Shown here one piece after another: positions 31,702 to 42,918 of a stretch of DNA of 64,000 bases. Source of the DNA: Pezicula radicicola (lineage: Eukaryota; Ascomycota; Leotiomycetes; Helotiales; Dermateaceae); NCBI GenBank assembly GCA_003008705.1, contig PDUO01000035.1, positions 130,101 to 194,100 on the forward strand, read 5' to 3'. Position 1 is the stretch's first letter, and each line of letters starts with the position of its first letter. A program made the translations under genes and the position numbers. Under the pieces are notes generated by a model. The model saw nothing but the letters and a program-made list of their open reading frames with translations. It was not told the origin of the DNA and searched no databases.

Positions 31702-33737
31702 TCAGTTGACTCTCTCACCCAGTGGCATAACAAAACGCTTCTTGTCATCTCCAATCTTCTTCTTAAATATGCTCACGTCTCTCAGTAATTCCTTCATGTA
31801 TGCCTGCATCTCGTTGGCTTTTTCTTCGTGCGCTTGGACATCAATGCCCTCATCCTCATCATCATAATCTTCCCCATCGGGTACTTCGGTCTGCTCTTCG
31901 TTTTCTTTGTTCTCTTCTTCGCCAGCTGCAAACGTGCTGGGTTTTCCGCTGCCACCTTGAAGGCTGCTTCTAGCACTCCGCACTTCGATAGGGTTCTTCA
32001 GACTATCAAGGGCAAGTTTTAGATGCAGACGTAGAGCATCGTTCTCTGTTTGTAGGTTGCGAATCTTACCCTCAGCAACCATACTTCGCTCTTCCATCAT
32101 ACGTTGCAGGGCAATGACGTGGTTTTGATATTCTTCCAACTTCTCCTCTTGCTCTTTGCCTTCTTTCTCGCGTCGTCGGCTATCAGAGACGCTTAGCTGC
32201 AAGACACGAATTTCTTCTGCCATGGATGCGATCTGGGCATCACGTTCAGCAGCTGATACGTGATCTTGATTGACAATGGCGCGGGTGCGGATTCTCTTTG
32301 CTTGGTCTGCGTATCGCAAGGTCGATAGTGTCTCATCATAATCGGACGGTGCTATGCAAGCTATCATGGCTGTCTTACTGTTCCCGCCCAACGAGTCCTT
32401 CAGCAGCCAGGTTAAAATTGAATCTCTATAAGGTACAACATCTTTGTTCCGCTTCCCTGGTCGGTGCTGCTTTGGGTCGGCCAGCGCTCCGATCACCCGA
32501 CCAAGAGTGGTAAGAGATTTATTGATGTTACTTCCCTCTCGAAGACGGGCACCAGTAGCTTCAGTTGCTTTTGCGCGCTCACTACCGGCTAAGTCTACAA
32601 GGCGTATTCGTGCTGTGCGTTCAGTAGTCTCATCAGTTTCCATATCGTGGTGGATCTGCTTAAGCATGATGGTAAAAACCGAATGACTTCTGCTACTAGT
32701 ATCATTCATCTTGGTACTGGCTGTTGTTCGGCTCGCATCTCCTATCTTCATGTACCGCATGATTTCTGAAATGTTCTTGACCGGTGCGTCGGTGAGATCC
32801 TTGATATAAGGACCTTCCGTTGGAGATTCTCGAATTTTGAGGTAGTAAGGAGGTTGGTTGGGTTGAACAGGCACGAGCAAGTCGCGGACATGTTCATTGT
32901 AAACTTCAAAGTACGAGACTCGGACATTGTAAGAGATGTTGGGTGTCTCGTTATGTGCAGCTTCGATTCGTTGGAAGAGGTCCTCGCATGTTCGAGGAAT
33001 TAGACCGGGCTGATCCTGCGCACCCATCATGGTATAACTCTTGCCCGATCCTGTTTGGCCGTATGCAAAGATGCAAGTATGATAACCTTCAAAGTTGTGA
33101 TCCAGGAACTCCTCTCCCAAGCTATTGTATACATCTTCCTGGTGCGCATAATGCTCATCTTTCTTGTCATGACTCCAGAACGAGCTGTCAAACGTGAACT
33201 GCTTCTCTTCTATGACCTTACGGGTCTTTGAGCGCGTGTTTGCAGGATCAGTATCGTTCGGTACAAGCAGCGTTGTAGCCTGCGTGGTTGGGTTCATCTC
33301 GACGAGACATTCAGCTCCCCGCTCGATTTCTGTGACAAAATCAGCGCCAACCCAAGCTCTGAAGGCTTGCAAACCATACCTCGAGGCAGAAAACCTCTTA
33401 CTCGCACTACAACTCTAACATTTCCACCCGGCGCATCCATTCTTCCTCCAATTGGCGTGATACTGCCTTCCCTCGATCGCAACGAAGGCGTCGAAGCAGA
33501 CGACCGAACAGAGCGCAATTCTGCGGCCACACCGGGCATTAGTCGCGGATCAAGAGCCATTGCAAGCAAGATACCGTTTATTTCCTGCAAAGTTTTGGTG
33601 TATCGTTGCTTCCAATTCACATACATCAATTCGAAAGTTTGTTTATTACGGTTGCCTCGGTGAAGGATCGTCGCAGGGATTAGGAACCTGGTTTCGACGC
33701 GATTTAGGGAGCTCAAGTAGACGTTTCCAATAATCAT
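31702..33737 (-). CDS. Short kinesin-3-like motor protein
   Basis: Exons 33737-33380 and 33329-31702 join in frame across a 50-nt intron (GTATGG...CACAG), giving 661 aa. The join yields FLPREIERGAECLVEM. The P-loop GQTGSGKS is at about residues 210-217, switch I is SSRSHSVF, and switch II is LVDLAGSERAKATEA with the following NINKSLTTLG. The motor continues to YADQAKRIRTRAIVN, a neck typical of kinesin-3. A predicted coiled coil of about 100 residues and an acidic tail end at residue 661; no FHA or PH domain follows, unlike the ~1,600 aa Unc104/KIF1 motors. It should move along microtubules using ATP; cargo is unknown. The 5' end is uncertain: the frame is open further upstream without an ATG, and an alternative start is MDAPGGN at 33440. 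Confidence 0.85.
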
Positions 33738-35716
33738 CAGCTCTGCAATTTCAATGCAATGAGTTCCTTCTGTTGAGTGGTTGAGCTGGTGTTGACGGAT
33801 TTCTTGCAAGTCATTGTTATTTTGTTTACATGGAATGGAGTCTTTGACCGCGTTTACCTACGAAGTAAGTACTACGGACGTCATTGCCTTCCCGCGGTTA
33901 CATACCCGCGTTTACCTACGAAGTAAGTACTACGGACGTCATTGCCTTCCCGCGGTTACATACCCGCGTTTTTGGTTCTACTTCCTTCACAACTCACTTG
34001 AATCCGTTCGAGTCCAGACTCTTAGTTTGCTTCCAACTGCAATTTGACAATCAACATCACTTGGTAGCTGATATTACCTTCTTTATATCATCATCATGAA
34101 TAGGGAAAGCTATCTTTTTGAAAGACGTAGGAAATATAAGTATCTCGCTAGGTACTAGGAGCTAGAGATCACGTTCTTGCATCTTATAGCAGAGCTTGTA
34201 CAGTACCTACTACGCTCACTCCGTATACGAGAACTATTTACTTATCCGGCGATATTATTTTTCTTCTCAGAGACCCAAAACAGAAATTCAATGTGCTTAT
34301 TTCATTAGGAACTTCCAGGTTCAAATTTACGATAAGGTAATCAAAGGAATACTTCCTGTTGTCTTCACATCCCACGTGGCTCATTGGTCCAAAGCCCATC
34401 ATAGTACTAAGGTATTTAAACTCGCTGGCTAAATTCCGCCGGATTTTCAACTACAACCTGCTCAACCTTCACCGACACGAACCCTGGTCGATTTGGCTAC
34501 TTCTTACGAATATTACCAAGTTCCTTGCGGAACAACTTACATTCCTGAGCCTGTGAGACTGATAGTTCGGAGGTATGGCAGTGTCGGTGCAAGTGTTCCA
34601 CTTGGTCCTTGGGGTCAGTCTGTTTGCTGCTGTTATTCGTGACCTGGGGTTTTGAAGGCTCCAAGATGCATCTGGGGTTACCCAGCACAAATAAAGCTGG
34701 CGAACGAGCTGATACTTCTAGACCAGTGGTGCTTCTTGTCTCTTAGGGCTTTCACGAATCCTTAACGTTTGACTTGTCCGCAGTTAAATCCACACCACTT
34801 CGACCCTGTTCATTTCGACTGAAAACAACAGCCATCAGACATCAACATGGAAGTAAACAACTGTCGCTGAAGTCTTTCACACGTCCAATTCGATAGCACC
34901 TTTCCTCTCTAATATTACGTCTATTCCTTCTACAAACATGTCCGAATCTCTATCGTATCGGCCACTCCTGAATATCACCTAAGAGTCTTTGAATGAAACA
35001 TATATCCGCAACAAAGCCACATATCCCACATATCTTCTCAGACCGTGCGAATCGTATCTCATTTCAAAGGATCAAAGATAAACCGTTGCTGGCACAAGTC
35101 GTTTTGAATGACTAACCCGCATTCATTCGTGTCTTACAACACCTCTAGGAATGCTCGGGACGCTTTGGAACATGTTTCAGTCTTTCTTGACTGAGTATCA
35201 GTGACCTAGAGACCCGGATAACTTCAGGTAGGCAATGTTCTGAACAAATTCCCGAACCAATTGCTAATAGCTTTGATGGTGCAGGGCTATCCTTAGCATG
35301 AATTTACCAGGCAGAAGCAACAATCCACTCCGAAGATCACCTTGTTTCTATCTCTGGAGTTGAGATCTTTGAAAAGCATTGCTTGATTGGAAAATTCTCT
35401 GCTTTTGGCATTTTCATTCTTCTGATCTATTGGTTTGAGCAAATTTAAAGCAACTCCGGTGTCTTGTTGCACCAAATTGTGAAAAATTATGGAGACATTG
35501 GAGAAACAGGATTGTAGAAAAAGCAGAAGACGACCACACCCAGTCCCAGCCGCCAACAGCAATTACAAAGAAAGAACCACGACAACCCTCTTTACGAGAA
35601 CTATATCGGTCATTGAGAATATCTGACCAGCCAACAGCGAAAATGCAATGGTGCGTGAACTCATATCCACAAATCTGGCAATATTGCAATTGATTTGCTG
35701 ATGTGACGGCCATTGC
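33738..35716. other. Intergenic upstream of kinesin gene
   Basis: Contains the 58-bp tandem duplication at 33848. From 34200 to 35700 several short frames occur on both strands (for example 34497-34688 minus), none with recognisable content. Confidence 0.4.
33848..33963. repeat. Two tandem 58-bp copies containing TGACGTC
   Basis: Direct repeat with period 58 bp, starting CCGCGTTTACCTACGAAG, copies 33848-33905 and 33906-33963, apparently identical, with a short third start at 33964. Each copy carries GGACGTCATTG, that is TGACGTCC on the minus strand (CRE/ATF-like), and the palindromic TTCCCGCGG. It lies about 110 bp upstream of the kinesin ATG called here. Confidence 0.85.
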
Positions 35717-36973
35717 TCACTGTGAATGAGGGACGGGCACACAGTTGATCTGAAGCATGACGCGCGGCAACGAAATCTCGCTCGACAAGAGGAACGTTTC
35801 CAGGTTATCCAAAAGAGCAGCCATTTGCGCTTGATCTTGGGGAACAAGCCATCCCATCGCCAGGCATTTCATCTTGGGTGACAACTTCTCGTCCTTGGGC
35901 TTTCGAGGAAGAACCTCCAACTCTGAATCGCCGTCCAATAGGTCCTTGAAATTAAACTCTGCCTTGTTTGGAACCTTCTCCATTAGGACACGCACTCCGA
36001 ATGGAAATGTAGCCATGGGCGATCTAAAGGTCGCATTGATTGTAAGTTCTTCCAAATTTGTAAGAGTCAAGAGGTTATAAAACACCCAGAACCAATTATT
36101 GACAACTTCATCAATATCTAGCAAAAGTCGGTTGATGAGCGAAAGCTCTTGACGCGCCACAAGCTGCTTTGCAAAAATGGCATTGTAGACCTTTGCGCCA
36201 GGTGGATGATAGAAGACTGCCTGGAGCTCGAGGATATCAATGTCCTTGTTGAACAGCACAGATCTGCCACCATTGATGGTTCGGAACACTGGCGTGTAGT
36301 ATTTGAGCAACTCTCGTCCAATCTTCTTGTTTACGAACATGGCTGGGGGAAGTGGCGTGTGGAAGACTTGAAAATCGTAGAGGAGTACAGGGCCTACTTG
36401 AGTCATCTCCCATCTTTCGCCCTCGCAGGCATGGATAACTCGTGGCTCTATGGCGAACAGGAAGATCTTGTCGAGGATTTCTTGGGGAAGATCTCCGAGT
36501 GTCTTGGAACCTCCTGGGGGCTCAGACGACTTTGGCAACTTCGTAGGAACCTTCAGCATTGCCTTATGTCCAGTGGCGGAGCTTATGATCTGACCAATTG
36601 GAACGTGGATGAAGCGTCCTTGGTGGTACTTTGAAATGCTTGTGGTGGACCAGTTGCACAACATAGGTCTCAACGTTATGGAAAGGTCCATAATACCAAA
36701 GATCTTCACCTTGTCGCCACGACCTTGGATACGATTGCCTGCATAGCCCAGATCCTTCTTTATCTCGAAGGGCTTTTGTGCCGAAGGTGTGTACATGCTG
36801 TTACAGCAGCTGCATGTAAGCAGAACATTTGTGTGTTTATCCTCGAGGCCGGCAAGATCCAAAGCACGTAGATCTTGGTCTCGCTTAAAGTCACAGACTG
36901 TCAGGAAAGATCTGACACCCGTTAGCTTCCGACAAAACAGGACTCATATCTAGATGTATGCAACTTACGCCAT
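35717..36973 (-). CDS. F-box-like/2EXR-type protein
   Basis: Exon 1 is only 5 nt (36973-36969, ATGGC); exon 2 is 36911-35717; together 399 aa. The join gives MASFLTVCDFKRDQDLRALD, a common start in fungal F-box-like proteins that begin with a short Cys-containing segment. LTCSCCNS may form part of a metal-binding cluster. At about residues 142-165 LGDLPQEILDKIFLFAIEPR matches the F-box/2EXR leading helix. The rest, including LQAVFYHPPGAKVYN, LLLDIDEVVNNWFWVFYN and LTNLEELTINATF, is typical of long fungal proteins in this class, which are often substrate adaptors of SCF ligases. Function here is inferred from that helix only. Without the 5-nt exon, an internal Met at 36862 would remove the conserved N-terminus. 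Confidence 0.7.
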
Positions 36974-39900
36974 CTTGATAGCTCGTATTATCAGCTAGAA
37001 TGCGAAATGGATTTGAAATACGGTCTAAGGGGGAAGTATGAGCATCAAGATCTTTTCATTCGGTTTTATGGTTGGGCAACTTACCTAGATGGCTCGAGTT
37101 GATGAAGCGTATTTGAGAGAGCGGTATGAGATGTCCTGAAGCTTGAAGTCAGCATTTGAGTTGAAAGAAACCTTGGAAGCTTCGGAGGAAGTTGACCCAA
37201 GATGATGCGTAACTCAAGAAACACCAAATTGATTACTGATGATTGTTGAAGGGGTGAAGTGTGTGATGCAGATGCTGGGAAGTCAGGGCTGGGTGGTTGA
37301 AGACTGCGAGCTTGGAGAGCCACTTGAATAGAGAGGGAGAAAGAAGTTAACAAAGCAGCAAGAATCGACAACGCTATTGACAACCGTAAAGATGGTAAAT
37401 GGAGTCTTCCAGCTGCTGCACTCTAACCATTCTCGAACTGGTCCAAGTTGTGCAGAGGGGAGTAGCAGCGATGTGAAGATATGCCAAGCGCCATGAAGCA
37501 GGAGGATATACACGTTGCTGTCATTGCCTATGCGGGCTGGAAACGATGAGATAAATGGAATAGACGTACTGACCTTGCTACTCTGGAAGCTTGATTCGGG
37601 CAAGGTTGATGGCGATTGCGATCTGTGGTGCAGTCATCGTCAGTAATTGGGTCAAATAGTGATCTGGGAATGATTGGAAGTACCTTCAGGAAATGCTTTT
37701 GCACCGTGTCTCGATCTATGAAAGAGAGACAGATCTGTCAATGAGCTGATGGATTGTGGTGAAAAGTTGTGGCGATTGTTTGTGGGATGAAAAGGTTTTT
37801 GGTTGATGGACGAGAAGATTTTTCTTATGAGGGTGTGTGAGCTCGAGTTGACTAACTGGGTATAGTTTGTTGGCACTGTTAGGGCTGTGGCCACGATGGG
37901 TGTGCATGGATTTTAGTCACGGACTTTGTGGTTGTTACCTTGTATGGTTTCTTTGGAAAGCCTAGGGTTGAACCGATCTATTACAAGGACCCCGATCCAA
38001 ATACGCCCAGCTCTTCCACGGAGCTAAGGCTTACCCTGGACTTCTCTATCACACAGGCATCACTTTATGGCAACCAAACCCACGCAGCAAGATGAAGATG
38101 TATTACAATTGATTATGGGCTGGGTCGATGTGGAGGAAGACGTTTGAACTAGGAATATACACTTATAGCTTTACGGCCCTCCACACCCCGTCACAGATAG
38201 ACTACTCGATTGCCAAACCGATCTATACTTCAGGAAACCCATGAGTGAAGGATCTTTTGATAATAGGGCTTATGGTACACCAGCTTGATAGCAATGATAT
38301 CATAGGCAAGCGCCGAGAAGGTCGCAGATGAAGTTGCCTGTAGCCTATGTGCAGGAAACCTCCTCACTGCCTGCTTCCCACCAGCGTTACATTAAGCCTT
38401 CTTTGGTATCTCTAGTTGCATTCTTTGCCTGGCAGTCATCGTTCGGATTTTCGAGAGGTCGGAGGATCTGGGCTTGCACAGGTTGGGCTTTTATGTCGAT
38501 GGTTCGATGGTTCGGTGAGGGAGTAACATCTAACGGACTTCATGTGAGCACGGAAACGTCTGTTAGCTGATGGATATGAGAGAAATGAGCCGTCAATGGC
38601 AGCAGTAAGATCGAAATGTGCATGGAAGACTTGGAATGATTTGCATACCTGAATGCTTGAAAAGCCTTGGTCGTGGAGAACCTTCTCCAACTATGCTCTA
38701 AACTCGTCGAGGATCTCTATAAACTACTGGACTAACATGGACGACAGTATAGCACTTCTTGTCCAAGAGCACCAGAGCGACAGAGTGGCAGGAAACGGGA
38801 GAATAGATGAAGACTAGAAAGGGCTTGAAGGCATCTAGAACTCGATATTATTGCAAAACAACGTACCGTGCTTATGTTACTCGCAAGATTGCATATCCCT
38901 ATACCAGCATATCTACAAGGAAGGTGTTCGATATCTGTACCGCATATGAGGAAAGGAGAGGAGGGACCCAAGCTGAAATCACTGACATGGGGATGGATAT
39001 TCGGTCTTCCGGCTGGATATGTGTTCGAGATTCGAGATTCTTGCTTTGCTTATATATATGCCTTTCAATAACCTTTATAACTTTAGAGATTTGATGTCGA
39101 AGAAGAGCCGATGCTCAATATATTCCTTGTTTCGCTGTGGATGGACACAGGCCGTTGCCATGGTTATTGTGGGAGTAAGGTATTGCGGACCGACCGAAGT
39201 TCGAGGCAACGTGGCTTCTTTGCCTTGCCTGCAGATATTGTTTGCTATTAGTTCTGGATTGGTTTTGATTAGTAGATCGAGGCTTCAGTATGAAAGGAGA
39301 AAGAGAGAGAGATTATCATACTTGAAGCTTCAGCTGCGCCTTTCAGCTATACTCTTTGCTATCTTTGATCTGGGCTCAGATCGAGGGGGATATTAGATCT
39401 TTGGAAACGTTCCCAGCAGACCACAGAGAGAAAGGCATGTCAGCACTTGAGAAAACCGAATCAGAAAAAAAATTGATCTGTAATTCGATTGCTGGGGAGC
39501 TGGGGAGGCTGGTCATGGCAATTGGTGCTTTAATGCCAGCAATGAATTCTCCACTTCCAAATCGAAAGCGTCTCGGATCTGATTCACAGACGGGAAAAGA
39601 AACGAAATAGGCACTCCATTTACTAAGTTAGATCTTGCCTGTAAGTGAGGAAAGTTAGATCTGAATGGTTGATGTGAAAAGAACTGGGTTGTGGTGCCAG
39701 CGTGGTGTTGAAGGAGGATGTACGAGCACAAGAGACTATCAGGAACACCCCCGACCACGCTCCCCAACTCACTGGATAACCAAGAACAACCCCTCCACAG
39801 GTCCTATTGGCGTCTGATATCGGCTTTCAGTACCACTTTGCAACCTTCGCTCACCGCCGCCCAACTCCATCATCAAGTAATTGTCAGATACCTAAGCCCA

Positions 39901-40666
39901 AGCGGTCGACCGGCCGAGCTCCAAAATTTCTCATTTTATAGACATGTATTCGAATAGTACAATAGATTGGAACTGCTTTGCAATGTGTAGTCAGAGGTCA
40001 ATATCTAGAAACTCGAAATCGCATAGGATCGAAGAAGAGTTGTTCTAGGTTCCTCACAGCCAACTATGATCTATTGCAAGTTTTGATTTCCATTGGGGCA
40101 GCTTCTATTTTACAACTGTTGCTATTTTCTGCAAGCGTCGGCATGTATTGTCAACACTTTGAGTTGTATGATAGCGAAGAAAGAGCCCGTCTACTGAACG
40201 TCTATTGATTTAAGCAACTTAGCTGGGTTGAGTAATTAAGTCAATTTAGATAATGCTTTTTTTTTCAGTTTAATCAACTCACTTTACTCTAATTCAGCTA
40301 AAAGCGCCTCGCATAAGGCTAGTTCTCATGACTTTAGTTATGAGTTGACTATTCACTATTTCGTACACAACGGGCTAGCCGCTAACGTCAGAAGCTAATC
40401 TAGAATATTTGGCTCGTTGACAACTTTCCTCTCCAAAATTAGTGGAGAGCGCAAGAGCTTGTGCTTTGCAAGCCATATCTACAGACAACCAATGGATCGA
40501 TTTGTTCCCATGCTTTATAATGCTCCATAGTAGAAGTGGAAGGCGACCTCTTCCTTCCTTAGCTCCTTGCATAACCGAACTCCTTTATTTAGCGTTAAGA
40601 TCACGAGACTCCATGAATAAATTTCTACAATACTAGTATTACAAGTCTATACTGCCTCTATCAAAT
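36974..40666. other. Long gene-poor region
   Basis: About 3.7 kb with no gene I can support. Overlapping short frames occur at 38328-38690 and 38807-39767. The one at 39356-39610 (LETFPADHREKGMSALEKTE) looks somewhat protein-like but has no family features. Near 40205-40310, AGTTTAATCAACTCACTTTACTC and GGGTTGAGTAATTAAGTC resemble MITE interior motifs without ends. A T-rich tract lies at 40258-40267. Confidence 0.4.
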
Positions 40667-42446
40667 CTAAAACCCCTTTACGAGTAGTTCTCTACCAATC
40701 TCCTGAACCAAAGGCTCATCGGGAAATTGCTTCTTCTTCTCTAGAATAGTGTCTTGAGCACCCATGCTCTTCAACAGATCCACCATCTCTCCACCCTTTG
40801 GACAGCAAAGCACCAGGTGGGCGAATGCTAACAAGTACCCTTTGAGAGCTTCCGGCGACTCTTCTTCCACCATAATGGCCTCCAGCAGGCAGGCTGCAAG
40901 CTCCGTCTGCTGGTCCTCAGGAAGAGCTTCTTTGTGCTGCTCCCTCCGCGCCCGGCCGTTCGCTACTGCCATATTGAAAGCCAAGCTTGCCGCCGCAACC
41001 CTAGTGTTATTATGCTTGTCATCAAGTAAGCTAGTCGCAATCAGTTGCACAATTGGCTCTGTCAATACTTGACACTTGAGTATGTGATCTGGATAGAGCG
41101 AGCTTGAAAACAAATTGCAACCAGTCTGCAGAGCAACTAGTCGGAGAGCGTAAGGACAATCTCGCAGGCTGTTAATATGAGCCAGAAGTGGTGCAATAGT
41201 CTTGTGGTCTTTCTCTTGAGCAAAATATCCGCTGAAACGTGGATCCATAAGACCGAGACGCAGGAGGTCAACAATTGTGAATAGGATTTCCGGGGGTAGC
41301 TTGGACGGGGCCGCTCGTAAAAACCAACTAAAGCTGTCGAGGTCGGGAAGAGTGGATTCTGCTGCCCCTTCATCCTTCCGAGACGACACAAAAGCCATCA
41401 CGCCTACTACAGAAGGTTCTTCGGCCCATTTGCCCATTTTAATCTTAAGCTTTTCCATTGGTGGCAATTTGCCGTAGAGAACTGGTTCGATGTTGGACTC
41501 GCGGAGTGTACGGAGTTTGAGCGATTCATGGGGGTGCGGCGGCCATGCCATGTTTATGAGTGAATTAGTGTTGTTTTTCAAGGTGTTTAGATCAGCACCG
41601 GACCACCGGTTCTCCTCTTCCCCATGCAGGAAAGTCATGAAGGTGGGTGTTGCACTAATCGAGTATTTGTTCGCAATTTCGAAAGCATTTATTGTATTAA
41701 CGAGGATGAAGGTGCAGTCGTGTTTATGTTCTGCCGCTAAGTCCACATAATGAGGGTAGAGAGTCTTGCATGGTTTGCAGGTGGGTGAGGTGAAAAAGAT
41801 AACAGTACACGAATCCTTACTTTTTGCAAGTAGGTCATCCAATTCCCGCAATGTAGTGGGCATCATGACCGAAGCTGCACGTTCTTCATTCGATAAGGGC
41901 TTTTTAGCGGAATTAGTCCTGTCAATACCTAGGAGGCCTCCTCCAGCCTTCCTTTTTTGATCCATCACATGTGTATTTATTAGAGGTTGGATTCTTTGGC
42001 CAAAGTCCGTACTGAGCACTGTGTCAGGCAGCTTTAGTATGTAATCGGGGATACCCTTTCCAACGAGGAAGGTCGCAAGATCGTTCGAGAAGTTGTTGCA
42101 ATTGTGCTTCCAGATATCATAAGCCTACACTCCCGTTAGCATTTAGCTCTCTACAGGAGGATGCTATTCGTACCGCTTGGGTATATATCTCTTTCAGAGA
42201 GTCCATGTATTCCATGATCACGTCCATGGGCAGCATAGTTGTTCCCAGGTCCAGCGTTTGTATCGGCGGTCCGAGATGGGTTTTGCCAGGTTGGACGGTC
42301 TTGATTCCGCCATCGTAGGTATATTCTATGCCCCCAAAGACGATCGACGTGTGGTAAATAGCATCAATCTGCGTGCCGAGGAATGCAAGGGACGCTGTCC
42401 TAGCCAGACCTTGCGACAAATCGTATATGTAGAGCTCAACATCCAT
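40667..42446 (-). CDS. PPPDE (DeSI-type) peptidase-thioredoxin-PUL fusion
   Basis: Exons 42446-42174 and 42124-40667 give 576 aa. Domain 1 (about residues 1-145) is a PPPDE/DUF862 thiol isopeptidase: catalytic His in YHTSIVF (about 32) and Cys in HNCNNFSNDL (about 100). Domain 2 (about 175-280) is thioredoxin-like with TSPTCKPCKTLYP (CxxC at about 206-209), the cis-Pro region ATPTFMTF and the NTINAFEIANKY strand. The remaining ~250 residues (PSKLPPEILFTIVDLLRLGLMDP onward) are helical armadillo-like repeats typical of PUL domains, which bind Cdc48/p97. PPPDE proteins remove SUMO or ubiquitin; the combination suggests a redox-capable deconjugase linked to Cdc48. It is divergent from the Golgi GDPase gene, with 472 bp between starts. 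Confidence 0.9.
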
Positions 42447-42918
42447 CTGTGTCGATGTTGAGGTGGGGACGTCCGGTGGGGTTGACAGTGAGAAGGTTGT
42501 GGTTGAATGAGGGACGTGTAGGATCTGGGGGAATATTATGCACAGGGTTTGAGAGTCAGAGACGTATAGGAAATAGGAAAAGGAAAAGGAAAAGGAAGGA
42601 ATGGAGGAGCGGCATCAAGCCCTTAAAGCATAGAAGAGGCGTTTTGGACTTTGACAGGCAGCTTGGGGGTGACGTTTGATAAGGCTGTCAGGTCAGCCAC
42701 TGTGGCGCGCTCAAACCCCTGTCCAGCCTATCACTACGAGTATCCCAGCATTCTAAATTCCCCAATGCGACTTACGAAAGCCCCCTTTCTATCTTCCACG
42801 CGACCTCACAACTCTTTTCACAAACTCGCCTTTACTTCCATTCTCTTCGTCTTATCTGTTGTACTGAGGGGTAGCATTCCAGCAACCTCTTTTTTTCCCC
42901 TCCTTTCCTATCTGCCTT
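42447..42918. promoter_or_regulatory. Divergent promoter region with purine tract
   Basis: Lies between the PPPDE fusion (minus) and the GDPase (plus). A GGAAAA-type purine repeat occupies about 42568-42600. Confidence 0.45.

Noticed and set aside
33738..33809. Upstream extension of the kinesin frame
   Set aside because: Open but begins without ATG; kept only as a note that a 5' exon may be missing.
33848..33963. CRISPR-like or satellite array
   Set aside because: Only two adjacent copies without spacers, in a eukaryotic promoter.
37081..37383. Hydrophobic-start frame resembling a small secreted protein
   Set aside because: First codon is TTG and no ATG gives the signal-like segment.
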